Below are positions 36,764-45,724 of a stretch of DNA of 64,000 nucleotides, in pieces (the stretch's first letter is position 1; each line of letters starts with the position of its first letter). The DNA is from G963662605 sp963662605. Lineage in GTDB: Bacteria > Bacteroidota > Ignavibacteria > Ignavibacteriales > Ignavibacteriaceae. The notes below the pieces were generated by a model. It saw nothing but the letters and a program-made list of their open reading frames with translations, was not told the DNA's origin and searched no databases. Position numbers and translations under genes: made by a program. The stretch spans positions 2,232,001-2,296,000 of the forward strand of contig OY759785.1 of NCBI GenBank assembly GCA_963662605.1. The letters are read 5' to 3'.

Positions 36764-38428
36764 TTATTCCGTTACCACGTTACCGTCTTTATCACGAATC
36801 TGTACTCTTCTTATCTTACCGCTTATCGTTTTCGGTAATTCATCAACAAACTCAATAACACGCGGATATTTATACGGTGCAGTGACGCGTTTAACATGTT
36901 CCTGTAAATCTTTAGCTAAGTCATCACTTGCTATATACTTCTTGGATAAGACAACGGTTGCTTTTACGATTTGACCGCGATCAGGGTCGGGGACAGCAGT
37001 AATTGCACATTCAAGAACCGCCGGGTGTTCCATGAGCGCACTTTCTACTTCAAACGGTCCGATGCGGTAGCCGCTGCTCTTAATAATGTCATCAGCTCTG
37101 CCGACGAACCAGTAATATCCGTCTTCATCAAACCACGCCATATCGCCGGTATAGTAAATATCGTTGTTCCAGACTTTCTTCGTAAGTACATCATCTTTGA
37201 AATATCCGGAAAACATTCCGACAGGACTCTTTTTATCCGTCCGGATTACAATCTGTCCGACTTCGCCTTCTTCAACAGGATTCCCGTCGTTGTCAAGAAT
37301 CTCAATAACATAGCCGGGTGAGGGTTTACCCATAGAACCCGGTTTCGGCTTCATCCACGCATATGTAGCTACAGCAACCGTGCACTCGGTTTGGCCATAG
37401 CCTTCCATGAGTTTTAATCCCGTTGCTTCAAAAAATTGTTTAAAAACTTCAGGATTGAGTGGTTCTCCAGCAACTACACAGTATTTTACGCAGCTAAAGT
37501 CAAATTGTTTCAAGTCTTCGTGAATAAGAAAGCGGTATACCGTAGGCGGTGCGCAGAAAGTAGTAACTTTATACTTAATAATGACATCAAGTAAATTCTT
37601 CGGGACGAACTTATCAAAGTCATAGGCCATAATGGCCGAGCCCGAAAGCCATTGACCATAGATTTTGCCCCACGCTGCTTTAGCCCAGCCTGTTTCAGCT
37701 ACAGTTAAATGCAGTCCGTTATCCTGAACGTTCTGCCAGTATTTTGCGGTAAGAATATGACCAAGCGGATATGCGAAATTATGCTTAACCATTTTCGGCA
37801 TTCCCGTTGTGCCTGAGGTGAAATAAAGCAGCATCATGTCGTTATTTTCGTTTGCACGAACACTGCTTCTATCAAATTGTGATGATTGATTATTAAATTC
37901 CTTAGTAAAATTCAACCAGCCGTCTCTATCAGTATTAATCACGGCCTTGTGTTTTAGGGTAGGCGAATCCTTCTCCGCAGCTTCAATATGGCGAATAACT
38001 TCATCATCTGCAACACAGATAATCATTTTTATATCCGCGGCGTTATTCCGGTAAACAATATCTTTGGCGGTAAGCAGGTGGGTAGCAGGGATTGTGATGG
38101 CTCCGAGTTTATTTAAACCAAGAGTGCTAAACCAGTACTCATATCGCCGTTTGAGGATGAGCATTACCGGATCACCTTTGGTAATACCGATGGATTGGAA
38201 AAAATTTGCCGCACGGTTGCTGTTTTCTGCCATCTGGGCAAACGTGAATTTATGTTCTTCTCCATTGTCATCGCACCAGACCATAGCGATTTTTTCAGGA
38301 GTTTCTTTAGCGATTTTATCTACAACATCATATGCAAAATTAAAATTATCAGGTACTTTTATACTGAATTCATTATAGAATTCCTCATAGGAATCAAATT
38401 CAGTTTTAGATAAATATGATTCAAGCAT
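36764..38428 (-). CDS. Acyl-CoA synthetase, short/medium or branched chain type
   Basis: AMP-forming ligase activating a carboxylic acid to its CoA thioester. The 554-residue ANL-family enzyme has the P-loop LLYFTSGTTGMPKMVKH (about residue 204), the GYGQTECT motif (about residue 345), the hinge YYTGDMAWFDEDGY, and the C-terminal catalytic lysine in LPKTISGKIRRVQ. Overall it resembles the AcsM/MbcS group that prefers medium or branched acids over acetate; the acid cannot be named from sequence. It follows a cupin-domain regulator gene by 19 nt, suggesting co-transcription and control by it. Confidence 0.85.
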   Translation of the reverse strand: MLESYLSKTEFDSYEEFYNEFSIKVPDNFNFAYDVVDKIAKETPEKIAMVWCDDNGEEHKFTFAQMAENSNRAANFFQSIGITKGDPVMLILKRRYEYWFSTLGLNKLGAITIPATHLLTAKDIVYRNNAADIKMIICVADDEVIRHIEAAEKDSPTLKHKAVINTDRDGWLNFTKEFNNQSSQFDRSSVRANENNDMMLLYFTSGTTGMPKMVKHNFAYPLGHILTAKYWQNVQDNGLHLTVAETGWAKAAWGKIYGQWLSGSAIMAYDFDKFVPKNLLDVIIKYKVTTFCAPPTVYRFLIHEDLKQFDFSCVKYCVVAGEPLNPEVFKQFFEATGLKLMEGYGQTECTVAVATYAWMKPKPGSMGKPSPGYVIEILDNDGNPVEEGEVGQIVIRTDKKSPVGMFSGYFKDDVLTKKVWNNDIYYTGDMAWFDEDGYYWFVGRADDIIKSSGYRIGPFEVESALMEHPAVLECAITAVPDPDRGQIVKATVVLSKKYIASDDLAKDLQEHVKRVTAPYKYPRVIEFVDELPKTISGKIRRVQIRDKDGNVVTE

Positions 38429-38447
38429 CAGTTTTCATTTCCTTCGT

Positions 38448-39002
38448 TTATAAAACTATAGCTAACATTTTGACAGGAGCATCATTCAGTGCACGCATCG
38501 CGTGCGGATACCCTGAGTCAAAGAATATAGAATCCCCTTCATGTAAAATAATTTCATGTTTATGAATAAATAATTTCATTTCACCGGAAACCACATAATC
38601 GAATTCCTGCCCCGGATGGGAGTTGAACTCAACAGGGGAGGATTCTTCCTTTGGTTCAATGGTCACCATGAATGGCTCTGCCTTCTTGTTAATGAAGTTG
38701 AAAGCAAGACTTTCATATTTGTATTGTTTACGGCGTTCAATTTGAAGTCCTTTTCCCTTGCGCACAATATTGAAAATATGTAGTCTGGGGTCTTCTCCAT
38801 TGAGCAGGGTTCCAAAAGGGACATGGAATTTTTGAGAAACTTTAGTTAAAAATCCGACAGGGATGTCAGATGTGCCATTTTCGTACTTGGTAAGTTGGTC
38901 GGCATCAATTTGGAGTTCAAGAGCGAGTTCAGAAATGCTTATGCCTGAAATCTCGCGTAAGTCTTTAATTCTGCTTCCGATTTGTTGAATTTGCTCATTC
39001 AT
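38448..39002 (-). CDS. XRE-type regulator with C-terminal cupin sensor
   Basis: A 184-residue transcription factor. Residues about 8-62 are a helix-turn-helix of the Cro/XRE type (GSRIKDLREISGISISELAL ... TKYENGTSDIPVGFLTKVS), and residues about 105-184 a cupin with the motif HPGQEFDYVVSGEMKLFI and a second histidine in YPHAM. Regulators of this build sense small molecules and often control the neighbouring catabolic gene; here that is the acyl-CoA synthetase downstream. The gene diverges from the ABC-F gene across 232 bases, so it may also act there. Ligand unknown. Confidence 0.88.
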   Translation of the reverse strand: MNEQIQQIGSRIKDLREISGISISELALELQIDADQLTKYENGTSDIPVGFLTKVSQKFHVPFGTLLNGEDPRLHIFNIVRKGKGLQIERRKQYKYESLAFNFINKKAEPFMVTIEPKEESSPVEFNSHPGQEFDYVVSGEMKLFIHKHEIILHEGDSIFFDSGYPHAMRALNDAPVKMLAIVL

Positions 39003-39234
39003 ATTGATTCACTACTAAATGTTCAAAATAGTTTTATTTAGAGGTAATTACGTTTTGATAACCGGTATTTGTGGAACTTAAATGGCTAAAACAGAATTCT
39101 TTTGTTTCTTTATCTATTAAAATACTAAAAAGTGTGGAGAATCCGGCAGAATTCAAGCAAAAAGTGCAGTACGCATTTTTGTTTTCACGTCGAGTTTTGA
39201 TAGGTTAGCAGTTCATTTTTAGGAAATTGAGATT

Positions 39235-41118
39235 TTGAATATTACACCGGTCATATTATCAGCGAAAGAATTGAAACTCGAATACGGGGAGCAAAAAGTT
39301 CTACAAGATGCTTCTCTCAGTATTCATGAAGGCAGCCGTATAGGCTTGGTTGGCAGGAATGGTGCAGGTAAATCATCGTTCCTTAAAATCATCAGCGGTT
39401 TAATGCAGCCCGATTCCGGTGAAGTGACAAAGAAAAAGGATCTTGCAATCGGATTTCTTTCGCAGGAGTTTACCTTATTCGAAAATATGACCGTCAAAGA
39501 AAATATTCTCGAAGGAGCATCTAAAACAGTTTCACTGCTCGCTGAATATGAAAAACTTGCCGTAGATTCTGCCAGACATCATGAGCTGGAGGAACGCATA
39601 AACATGCTGGACGGATGGAATCTCGATAGAAACATTGATATTCTTTTGAAAGAAATCCACGCGCCATCACCTGAAAGAGTAGTAAGCACATTGTCAGGTG
39701 GAGAAAAACGGCGTGTTGCATTATGCCGGGCATTGATTTCAAATCCGGATTTATTGATATTAGACGAGCCGACAAACCACCTTGATACCGATTCTATTGA
39801 ATGGATAGAGAATTTTCTGAATCAGTATAAAGGCACCTGTATTTTTGTTACACACGACAGATACTTCCTTGACCGAATCGCAACGCGCATCGTTGAGTTA
39901 TCTAATGGTGAGTTTTTCTCCCACGCCGGTAATTATACTGAATATCTTATTAATAAAACCCAGCGTCAGGCATTGCAGGAGGTAGAAGAAAAAAAGCGGC
40001 AGAATTTTTTACGGCGTGAACTCGACTGGGTGATGCGTGGACCGAGAGCGCGAAGAACTAAAGCGAAAAGCCGCTTGGATAATTATTATGAAGTTGCTTC
40101 ACAGCAGCCTGTTGAAACCGAACTGGACGTGGACCTTATTATTCCTGTACCGGAAAATCTCGGGAACAAAGTTCTTGAATTAGACGGCGTTAGTGCTAAA
40201 ATAGGAAACAAGCCCTTATTTCACTCGTTGATGTATGATTTTAAGCCGGGTCGGAAGTTAGGTATCATCGGGAAAAATGGCGTTGGAAAGACCACCTTAC
40301 TCAGAATAATTTTAGGTGAACTGGCACCGGAAACAGGTAGTATTGAAAAGGGGGAGAGAACAGAGTTCAACTATATTGATCAATCCCGTATTTTACTCAA
40401 CGATGAAGAGACGGTGATTGAAACAATTGGAGAGGGTAAAGAAACCATCCGTTTCGGGAAACAACAAATGCCGGTGTGGACTTATTTACGAAGATTTTTG
40501 TTTGCCGACGACAGAATGAACACCCTTGTGGGTAAATTATCCGGCGGCGAAAGAAGCAGATTAACTCTTGCGAAAATATTGAAAAACGGCGGCAATTTTC
40601 TGCTTTTGGATGAACCGACAAATGATCTTGATTTACCGACTTTACGAATTTTGGAAGAAGCGCTCATCGGTTTTGCCGGGTGCGTCGTTGTTGTCAGCCA
40701 CGACAGGTACTTTCTTAACAGGGTTTGTAATGGAATACTGGCATTTGAAAATGACGGAGCTTTGTATGTCAGTGAAGGTAACTATGATTATTACTTAGAA
40801 AAGCGAAAACATGTCCTTTCAAAAACGTCTGATGAAACTACCCGTACAAAAAAAGAAGATACGAGAGTACGTAAAACAACGGTAAAGTTGACCTGGAAAG
40901 AAAACAAGGAACTTGAAAATATCGAGACAGATATAGCTAATGCCGAATCTGACATTCAAAGAATAGAGGGGCTATTTTCTGATCCGGACTTCTATCAAAA
41001 ACATGGCGATAAAATGCCTCAACTGAACGAAGAACTGCTTGCCGCTAAAAATAAAGCTGAGTTATTGTATAAAAGGTGGGAAGAACTGGAAACCAAAAAG
41101 AACTCTTCAGCATCTTAA
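39235..41118 (+). CDS. ABC-F family ATPase (Uup-like)
   Basis: Soluble protein with two ABC ATPase domains and no membrane part, of the kind that acts on the ribosome. The 627 residues contain Walker A GRNGAGKSSFLK (about residue 40) and GKNGVGKTTLL (about residue 344), signatures LSGGEKRRVAL and LSGGERSRLTL, and Walker B LLILDEPTNHLD and FLLLDEPTNDLD. A charged coiled-coil C-terminus (about 530-620, ENKELENIETDIANAESDI) is typical of Uup. It starts with TTG after AGGAAATT; no nearer ATG fits. Whether it gives antibiotic tolerance or general ribosome rescue is not visible. Confidence 0.93.
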   Translation: MNITPVILSAKELKLEYGEQKVLQDASLSIHEGSRIGLVGRNGAGKSSFLKIISGLMQPDSGEVTKKKDLAIGFLSQEFTLFENMTVKENILEGASKTVSLLAEYEKLAVDSARHHELEERINMLDGWNLDRNIDILLKEIHAPSPERVVSTLSGGEKRRVALCRALISNPDLLILDEPTNHLDTDSIEWIENFLNQYKGTCIFVTHDRYFLDRIATRIVELSNGEFFSHAGNYTEYLINKTQRQALQEVEEKKRQNFLRRELDWVMRGPRARRTKAKSRLDNYYEVASQQPVETELDVDLIIPVPENLGNKVLELDGVSAKIGNKPLFHSLMYDFKPGRKLGIIGKNGVGKTTLLRIILGELAPETGSIEKGERTEFNYIDQSRILLNDEETVIETIGEGKETIRFGKQQMPVWTYLRRFLFADDRMNTLVGKLSGGERSRLTLAKILKNGGNFLLLDEPTNDLDLPTLRILEEALIGFAGCVVVVSHDRYFLNRVCNGILAFENDGALYVSEGNYDYYLEKRKHVLSKTSDETTRTKKEDTRVRKTTVKLTWKENKELENIETDIANAESDIQRIEGLFSDPDFYQKHGDKMPQLNEELLAAKNKAELLYKRWEELETKKNSSAS

Positions 41119-41146
41119 TAGGCATATTCCCGGGCAAAATTTAAAC

Positions 41147-41178
41147 TTTCGCTTGCCGGAATCTGTCAAATATATTTG
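41147..41178 (+). promoter_or_regulatory. Putative promoter of the TonB receptor gene
   Basis: TATATTTG at 41171-41178 is a perfect TAnnTTTG; TTTC at 41147-41150, 20 nt upstream, fits the -33 element with one mismatch. Confidence 0.6.
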
Positions 41179-41207
41179 ATTTAACTAACGAAAGACCTTA
41201 CTCTTAC

Positions 41208-43640
41208 ATGAAAAAAATAGTATTATTATTTCTAACCTTATCACTGATAATATTTGCACAAAATAATGATCAAATGGGGAAAAACTCTCAAATTTCAGGC
41301 TCTTTAACGGGATTTGTATTCGATATGGCTTCCAAAAAGCCGCTTGAATACTGCAATGTTGTGGTTCACAAAACAAGAGATTCCTCTGTGATAAACGGTG
41401 CCGTTACCGATAACACCGGTGCTTTTAAAATTGAAAATATCCCGGCAGGAAGATATTATCTTGCCGTCTCATTTATCGGCTACGATACGAAGAAGATTGA
41501 TTCGGTATTTATCAGCCCAAAAAATCCAAGTAGAAATATGGGCAAGATATACATTCAAGATCATTTCTATAAAATATCTGATGTCGTTGTTAGAGGCGAA
41601 AAAGAGGAGGTTATCAATAACCTCGATAAAAAAGTAATTAACGTTGATAAGAATTTGGCCTCTGCCACAGGGTCGGCTGTTGATGTATTGCAAAATATTC
41701 CGTCTGTTTCTGTTGATGTCAATGGCACAATAAGTCTTCGGGGCAGTTCGAATGTCACTGTACTTATCAATGGCAAGCCCTCCGGCATGGTCGGCGTAAG
41801 CGGGACAGATATTTTAAGTCAGGTGCCGGCATCTTCAATATCCTCAGTTGAAGTTGTAACAAATCCCTCAGTAAAATATGACCCGGATGGTACCTCAGGT
41901 ATTATAAATCTGGTTCTGAAAAAAGAGGAACAAGGCGGCTTTAACGGCTTAATGACGGTTAACGCGGGAACAGAAGATAAATACAACTCTTCATTTCATA
42001 CAAACTACAAAACCTCGTTTGCCAATTTCTTTTTCAATTACGATAATCGCTTTGCAAGAATGGGAGGAACGTCATTAGTTGATCGGACCAGTACGTATAA
42101 TGGCGTAGAATCACTGCTGTATCAAAACGAAGACAACCGTTTCAAATTCGGTTCAAACAGTTTCAACACCGGCGCGGACTTTTTCCTGAATGAATTCAAT
42201 ACGCTGTCCGTGTCTGCTGAAATTCGTAAAATGAATATGAACGTTAGCTCAAATACCAGGAATATCAACGAAACATCTGCCGATGTTTTGACGAAAGATT
42301 ATCTGCGGAATGGTTTGTTTACCAGAAATGTAACAGGACAGGAGTACGGACTAACTTATAAAAAGACCTACGAACGCGCAAATGAGGACCTGACGTTGGA
42401 CTTAGGTTATGATGATCATGCAGCAGACGGCGGTCAGGATATAGCTCAGTATAACTATTTCCCGGCGGGTTATGTAACACCATCTCAAAAATCTGTTTCT
42501 GATAATAGCACCAAACAATTTCTTGGCCAGTTGAACTTTAACTATCCTTTTGATGAAAAGACCAAAATTGAAAGCGGTCTGAAAAGCACTGTCCGCAACA
42601 GTGAGTTCGATAACGACTATTTATATGATTCAAATTCCGGTTGGGTTGAAGATCTGACACAAAAGAACTATTTCGAATTTGACGAACAGATTCATGCAGC
42701 ATATTCTATGATCACTGGTGAAGCTTTCGGTGTTAAATACCAAACAGGTCTGCGGTATGAATATGCACAGACGAAGGGTCACCAAAAAATCTCCGGTGAT
42801 TCGTTTAATAAACATTATTCCGAATGGTATCCTTCAATTCACTTAAGCAAAGAGCTTGCTGAGGGTTCGGAACTTTTGCTCAGTTTGAGCAGGAGAGTAG
42901 ACCGGCCGAGAGGACGCCAATTAAATCCATTCATCAGTTTAGCTGACTCACAGAACGTATCGCAGGGTAATCCGGCATTGATGCCGCAATTCACAAACTC
43001 ATATGAATTGGGTTATTCCGCAACAGCCGGTAAAACTACGGTAACATCTACCGTGTTCTATCGCCATTCAACAGGAATTATCACATCAATCAGCTATCTT
43101 ATTGATAACAATATTACCAAAACGACGTATGAAAATATAGACAAGAGTAATTCCTATGGACTGGAAATGACTCTCGTTCAGCCATTGGCGACTTGGTGGA
43201 GACTTAACGCAAATGCTTCTTATTTCAACACGGAATATTCCAGCAGTGTTTTAAGTCAGAATATTAATAAAAGTAATTACAGCTGGCTTGCGAAACTTAA
43301 CTCAATGATGCAGCTGCCATACGGTTTCCAGTTCCAGATTATGATGAATTATAATGCACCGGTAATTATGCCGCAAAGCAAAGTTAAAGCTATATTTACC
43401 AGTGATGTCGCATTGAAAAAAGAATTAATGGATGGAAAACTTACTTTGACCCTGCGTGTATCGGATATTCTTCATTCTCAAAAGAATATTACGGAAACGT
43501 CCGGTACGAACTTCTTGTCAAACAGCACGGATATGCGCGGTTCACGAGTTGCATTTCTCGGACTCAGCTACCGGATATTCAACTTTAATAAATCCGATGA
43601 CCGTTCTAAGCGTGATAACGGCGACGCGATGGATTATTAA
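41208..43640 (+). CDS. TonB-dependent receptor-like outer membrane protein
   Basis: An 810-residue outer membrane barrel. A signal peptide (MKKIVLLFLTLSLIIFAQN) is followed by a carboxypeptidase-regulatory-like beta-sandwich (about 28-110, GFVFDMASKKPLEYCNVVV to YLAVSFIGYDTKK), a plug domain (about 140-225, with VLQNIPSVSVDVNGTISLRG and NPSVKYDPDGTSGIINL) and a beta barrel of the OMP_b-brl_3 type. The substrate is not evident, and there is no SusD partner next to it, so SusCD polysaccharide uptake is unlikely. Single gene with its own promoter and terminator. Confidence 0.9.
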   Translation: MKKIVLLFLTLSLIIFAQNNDQMGKNSQISGSLTGFVFDMASKKPLEYCNVVVHKTRDSSVINGAVTDNTGAFKIENIPAGRYYLAVSFIGYDTKKIDSVFISPKNPSRNMGKIYIQDHFYKISDVVVRGEKEEVINNLDKKVINVDKNLASATGSAVDVLQNIPSVSVDVNGTISLRGSSNVTVLINGKPSGMVGVSGTDILSQVPASSISSVEVVTNPSVKYDPDGTSGIINLVLKKEEQGGFNGLMTVNAGTEDKYNSSFHTNYKTSFANFFFNYDNRFARMGGTSLVDRTSTYNGVESLLYQNEDNRFKFGSNSFNTGADFFLNEFNTLSVSAEIRKMNMNVSSNTRNINETSADVLTKDYLRNGLFTRNVTGQEYGLTYKKTYERANEDLTLDLGYDDHAADGGQDIAQYNYFPAGYVTPSQKSVSDNSTKQFLGQLNFNYPFDEKTKIESGLKSTVRNSEFDNDYLYDSNSGWVEDLTQKNYFEFDEQIHAAYSMITGEAFGVKYQTGLRYEYAQTKGHQKISGDSFNKHYSEWYPSIHLSKELAEGSELLLSLSRRVDRPRGRQLNPFISLADSQNVSQGNPALMPQFTNSYELGYSATAGKTTVTSTVFYRHSTGIITSISYLIDNNITKTTYENIDKSNSYGLEMTLVQPLATWWRLNANASYFNTEYSSSVLSQNINKSNYSWLAKLNSMMQLPYGFQFQIMMNYNAPVIMPQSKVKAIFTSDVALKKELMDGKLTLTLRVSDILHSQKNITETSGTNFLSNSTDMRGSRVAFLGLSYRIFNFNKSDDRSKRDNGDAMDY

Positions 43641-43663
43641 TAAACAGATTATAACATACATAA

Positions 43664-43690
43664 GAAAAATCCCCTTTACGGGGATTTTTC
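43664..43690. terminator. Bidirectional terminator between the TonB receptor and fadD-like gene
   Basis: Perfect 11-bp stem GAAAAATCCCC / GGGGATTTTTC with a TTTAC loop and T-rich flanks on both strands, between convergent genes. Confidence 0.92.
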
Positions 43691-43700
43691 TTTTTAGTAC

Positions 43701-45530
43701 TTATTTGGAACCGTCGTCATACATCTCATCAATCAGATGCTTGTACCGTTCCTCAATTACTTTTCGTTTTATCTTCAAGGAAGGGGTCATTTCACCGCTT
43801 TCAAGACTGAACGGTTTATCAAGTATGGCAAATTTTCTTACTCTCTCATAGTTTGCCAGATTCTTCTGGAATTTAACTAATTCATTCTCCATTAAATCAT
43901 AGATTTCTTTGTGCTGGATCAATTCGTCATTATCGGCATAATTAATTGCACGAGAGTCGGCATACGCACGCAGCGACTCAAAATCCGGGACTATTAACGC
44001 GCTCAGGAACATGCGACGGTCGCCGATAAGGACGAACTGTTCAATGTACTGGCTTGCAAGAAATAGATTTTCAATGGGGGTCGGGGCGATATACTTACCA
44101 CCTGATGTTTTGAATAAATGTTTTTTGCGATCAGTTATCATTAAGAATCCTTGGGCATCGAAAACGCCGATGTCGCCTGTATGAAGCCATCCGTCTTTGA
44201 TGCTTTCCTCAGTCTCTTTCTTGTTTTTGTAATAGCCCTGCATAATGTTCGGACCACGGGCAAGTATTTCACCATCCTGTGCGATTTTTACGTCAACACT
44301 CGGCATCGGTTTCCCGACAGTCCCGAATTTATAGTTATCTGGCCTGTTTACTGATATCACCGGCGAAGATTCTGTCAATCCGTACCCCTCAATAATTAAT
44401 ATTCCGGCTGCTTCAAAAAATTCACCCAGTGCCCGTGGTAATGCAGCACCTCCGGAGATGAAAAATCGAAGATTCCCACCGGTTCTGCCTCTGAGTTTAT
44501 GAAATACTAATTTTTCGGCGAGTTTATGTTTTAAGCTTAGACCGATTGGCAATTGATTGGCCTTTTTTGCTTTAGCAAATTCTGAACCGATACTAATCGC
44601 CCAATTAAATATTTTCTGTTTCTTTTCAGATTGGCTCTCAACATTCTTTAATATCTTCGAGTACATTCGTTCAAAAAATCTGGGCACTGATGTCATAATG
44701 GTTGGTTTTACGGTTAGCAAATCTCCAGCCACCGACTCAATACTTTGCGCGTAGGCAACCATGCCCCCGCATGAAAGGGCAGTGTAGTACCCGGCCATTC
44801 TCTCAAAGATATGGCACAGCGGAAGAAACGACAGGAAAACGTCCGTTTCACTTATGGGAATTATTCTTAGCACATCGGTAACATTTGAAACAATATTCTT
44901 ATGCGAAAGCAGAACACCTTTTGGTTCTCCCGTTGTTCCGGAAGTGTAGATAATAGTGCAAATATCATTTTCATTACATAATTTTGCCTGCTGCCAAAAA
45001 TGTGACTCATCGTATTTATTGGAATTCTTACCTTCGTAAACCACCTCTTCGAATGATTTTATATGGCTTCCATCGGAAGGTACGTCTTTCTCATTCATTA
45101 CAATGATGAATTTCAGATACTTGCAATTATTTCTGATTTTCAAAACTTTGTTCAATTGAAATTTATTTGAAACAATAATTCCGACGGATTCGGAATTATT
45201 CAAAATAAATTCAATTGAGTCAGCTGTTAGAGAGGGATACAAGGGAACATCTGCCCCGCCTAAACCCAAAATCGCAAAATCCGCGTAAACCCATTCCGGC
45301 CTGTTTTCAGCAATAATCGCAACCCTGTCACCCCTTTTAACACCTAATGACGCTAAACCGCAAGCAAAAGCAATAGTCTGTGTTTTAACCTCGGCATAGC
45401 TTACTTCCTTCCACTCATCTTTCACACGGTGCATGAGCATTGCATGTTGTGCAATTTTACCGTAATCTTTAACGAGGTTTGAGAACATTTGCGGAATAGT
45501 TTTGAATTCTTTCAGTGCAGGCATATTCAA
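43701..45530 (-). CDS. Long-chain fatty acid-CoA ligase
   Basis: AMP-forming acyl-CoA synthetase of the FadD15/ACSL type, 609 residues, likely membrane-associated. Seen are CTIIYTSGTTGEPKGVLLSH (P-loop, about residue 190), the EGYGLTESSP motif (about residue 385), and LITDRKKHLFKTSGGKYIAP, the long-chain class linker with the catalytic hinge. The C-terminal MTPSLKIKRKVIEERY carries the conserved lysine region. It diverges from the acyl-CoA carboxylase genes, which would use similar CoA esters, so a joint fatty acid or propionate metabolism is plausible but inferred from position. Confidence 0.92.
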   Translation of the reverse strand: MNMPALKEFKTIPQMFSNLVKDYGKIAQHAMLMHRVKDEWKEVSYAEVKTQTIAFACGLASLGVKRGDRVAIIAENRPEWVYADFAILGLGGADVPLYPSLTADSIEFILNNSESVGIIVSNKFQLNKVLKIRNNCKYLKFIIVMNEKDVPSDGSHIKSFEEVVYEGKNSNKYDESHFWQQAKLCNENDICTIIYTSGTTGEPKGVLLSHKNIVSNVTDVLRIIPISETDVFLSFLPLCHIFERMAGYYTALSCGGMVAYAQSIESVAGDLLTVKPTIMTSVPRFFERMYSKILKNVESQSEKKQKIFNWAISIGSEFAKAKKANQLPIGLSLKHKLAEKLVFHKLRGRTGGNLRFFISGGAALPRALGEFFEAAGILIIEGYGLTESSPVISVNRPDNYKFGTVGKPMPSVDVKIAQDGEILARGPNIMQGYYKNKKETEESIKDGWLHTGDIGVFDAQGFLMITDRKKHLFKTSGGKYIAPTPIENLFLASQYIEQFVLIGDRRMFLSALIVPDFESLRAYADSRAINYADNDELIQHKEIYDLMENELVKFQKNLANYERVRKFAILDKPFSLESGEMTPSLKIKRKVIEERYKHLIDEMYDDGSK

Positions 45531-45656
45531 TCCTTCTTAGATATAAAATATGAAATCATTAGCGAAACTAATACATGAGAGGAAGTATTCAAAAATCTTT
45601 TTTCCTGTATATCATTTAGCGGGGGTTTTATGAGCAAAATTCGTATTTTATACAGG

Positions 45657-45691
45657 TAATTTTGTATCAATATGCTGATTAATGATACAAA
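45657..45691 (+). promoter_or_regulatory. Promoter with a 9-bp inverted repeat, likely operator, before the carboxylase genes
   Basis: TAATTTTG (45657-45664) matches TAnnTTTG perfectly. Overlapping it is the perfect inverted repeat TTTGTATCA (45661-45669) / TGATACAAA (45683-45691) with a 13-nt centre, spanning the predicted start of transcription. It could bind a dimeric repressor or fold as an RNA hairpin. The -33 element is not clear. Confidence 0.55.
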
Positions 45692-45724
45692 TAGCAATTT
45701 ATTACATAATTAGAAGAGATAGAA

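Noticed and set aside
36711..36974. 87-codon plus-strand frame after the repeat element
   Set aside because: Antisense to the C-terminus of the acyl-CoA synthetase gene.
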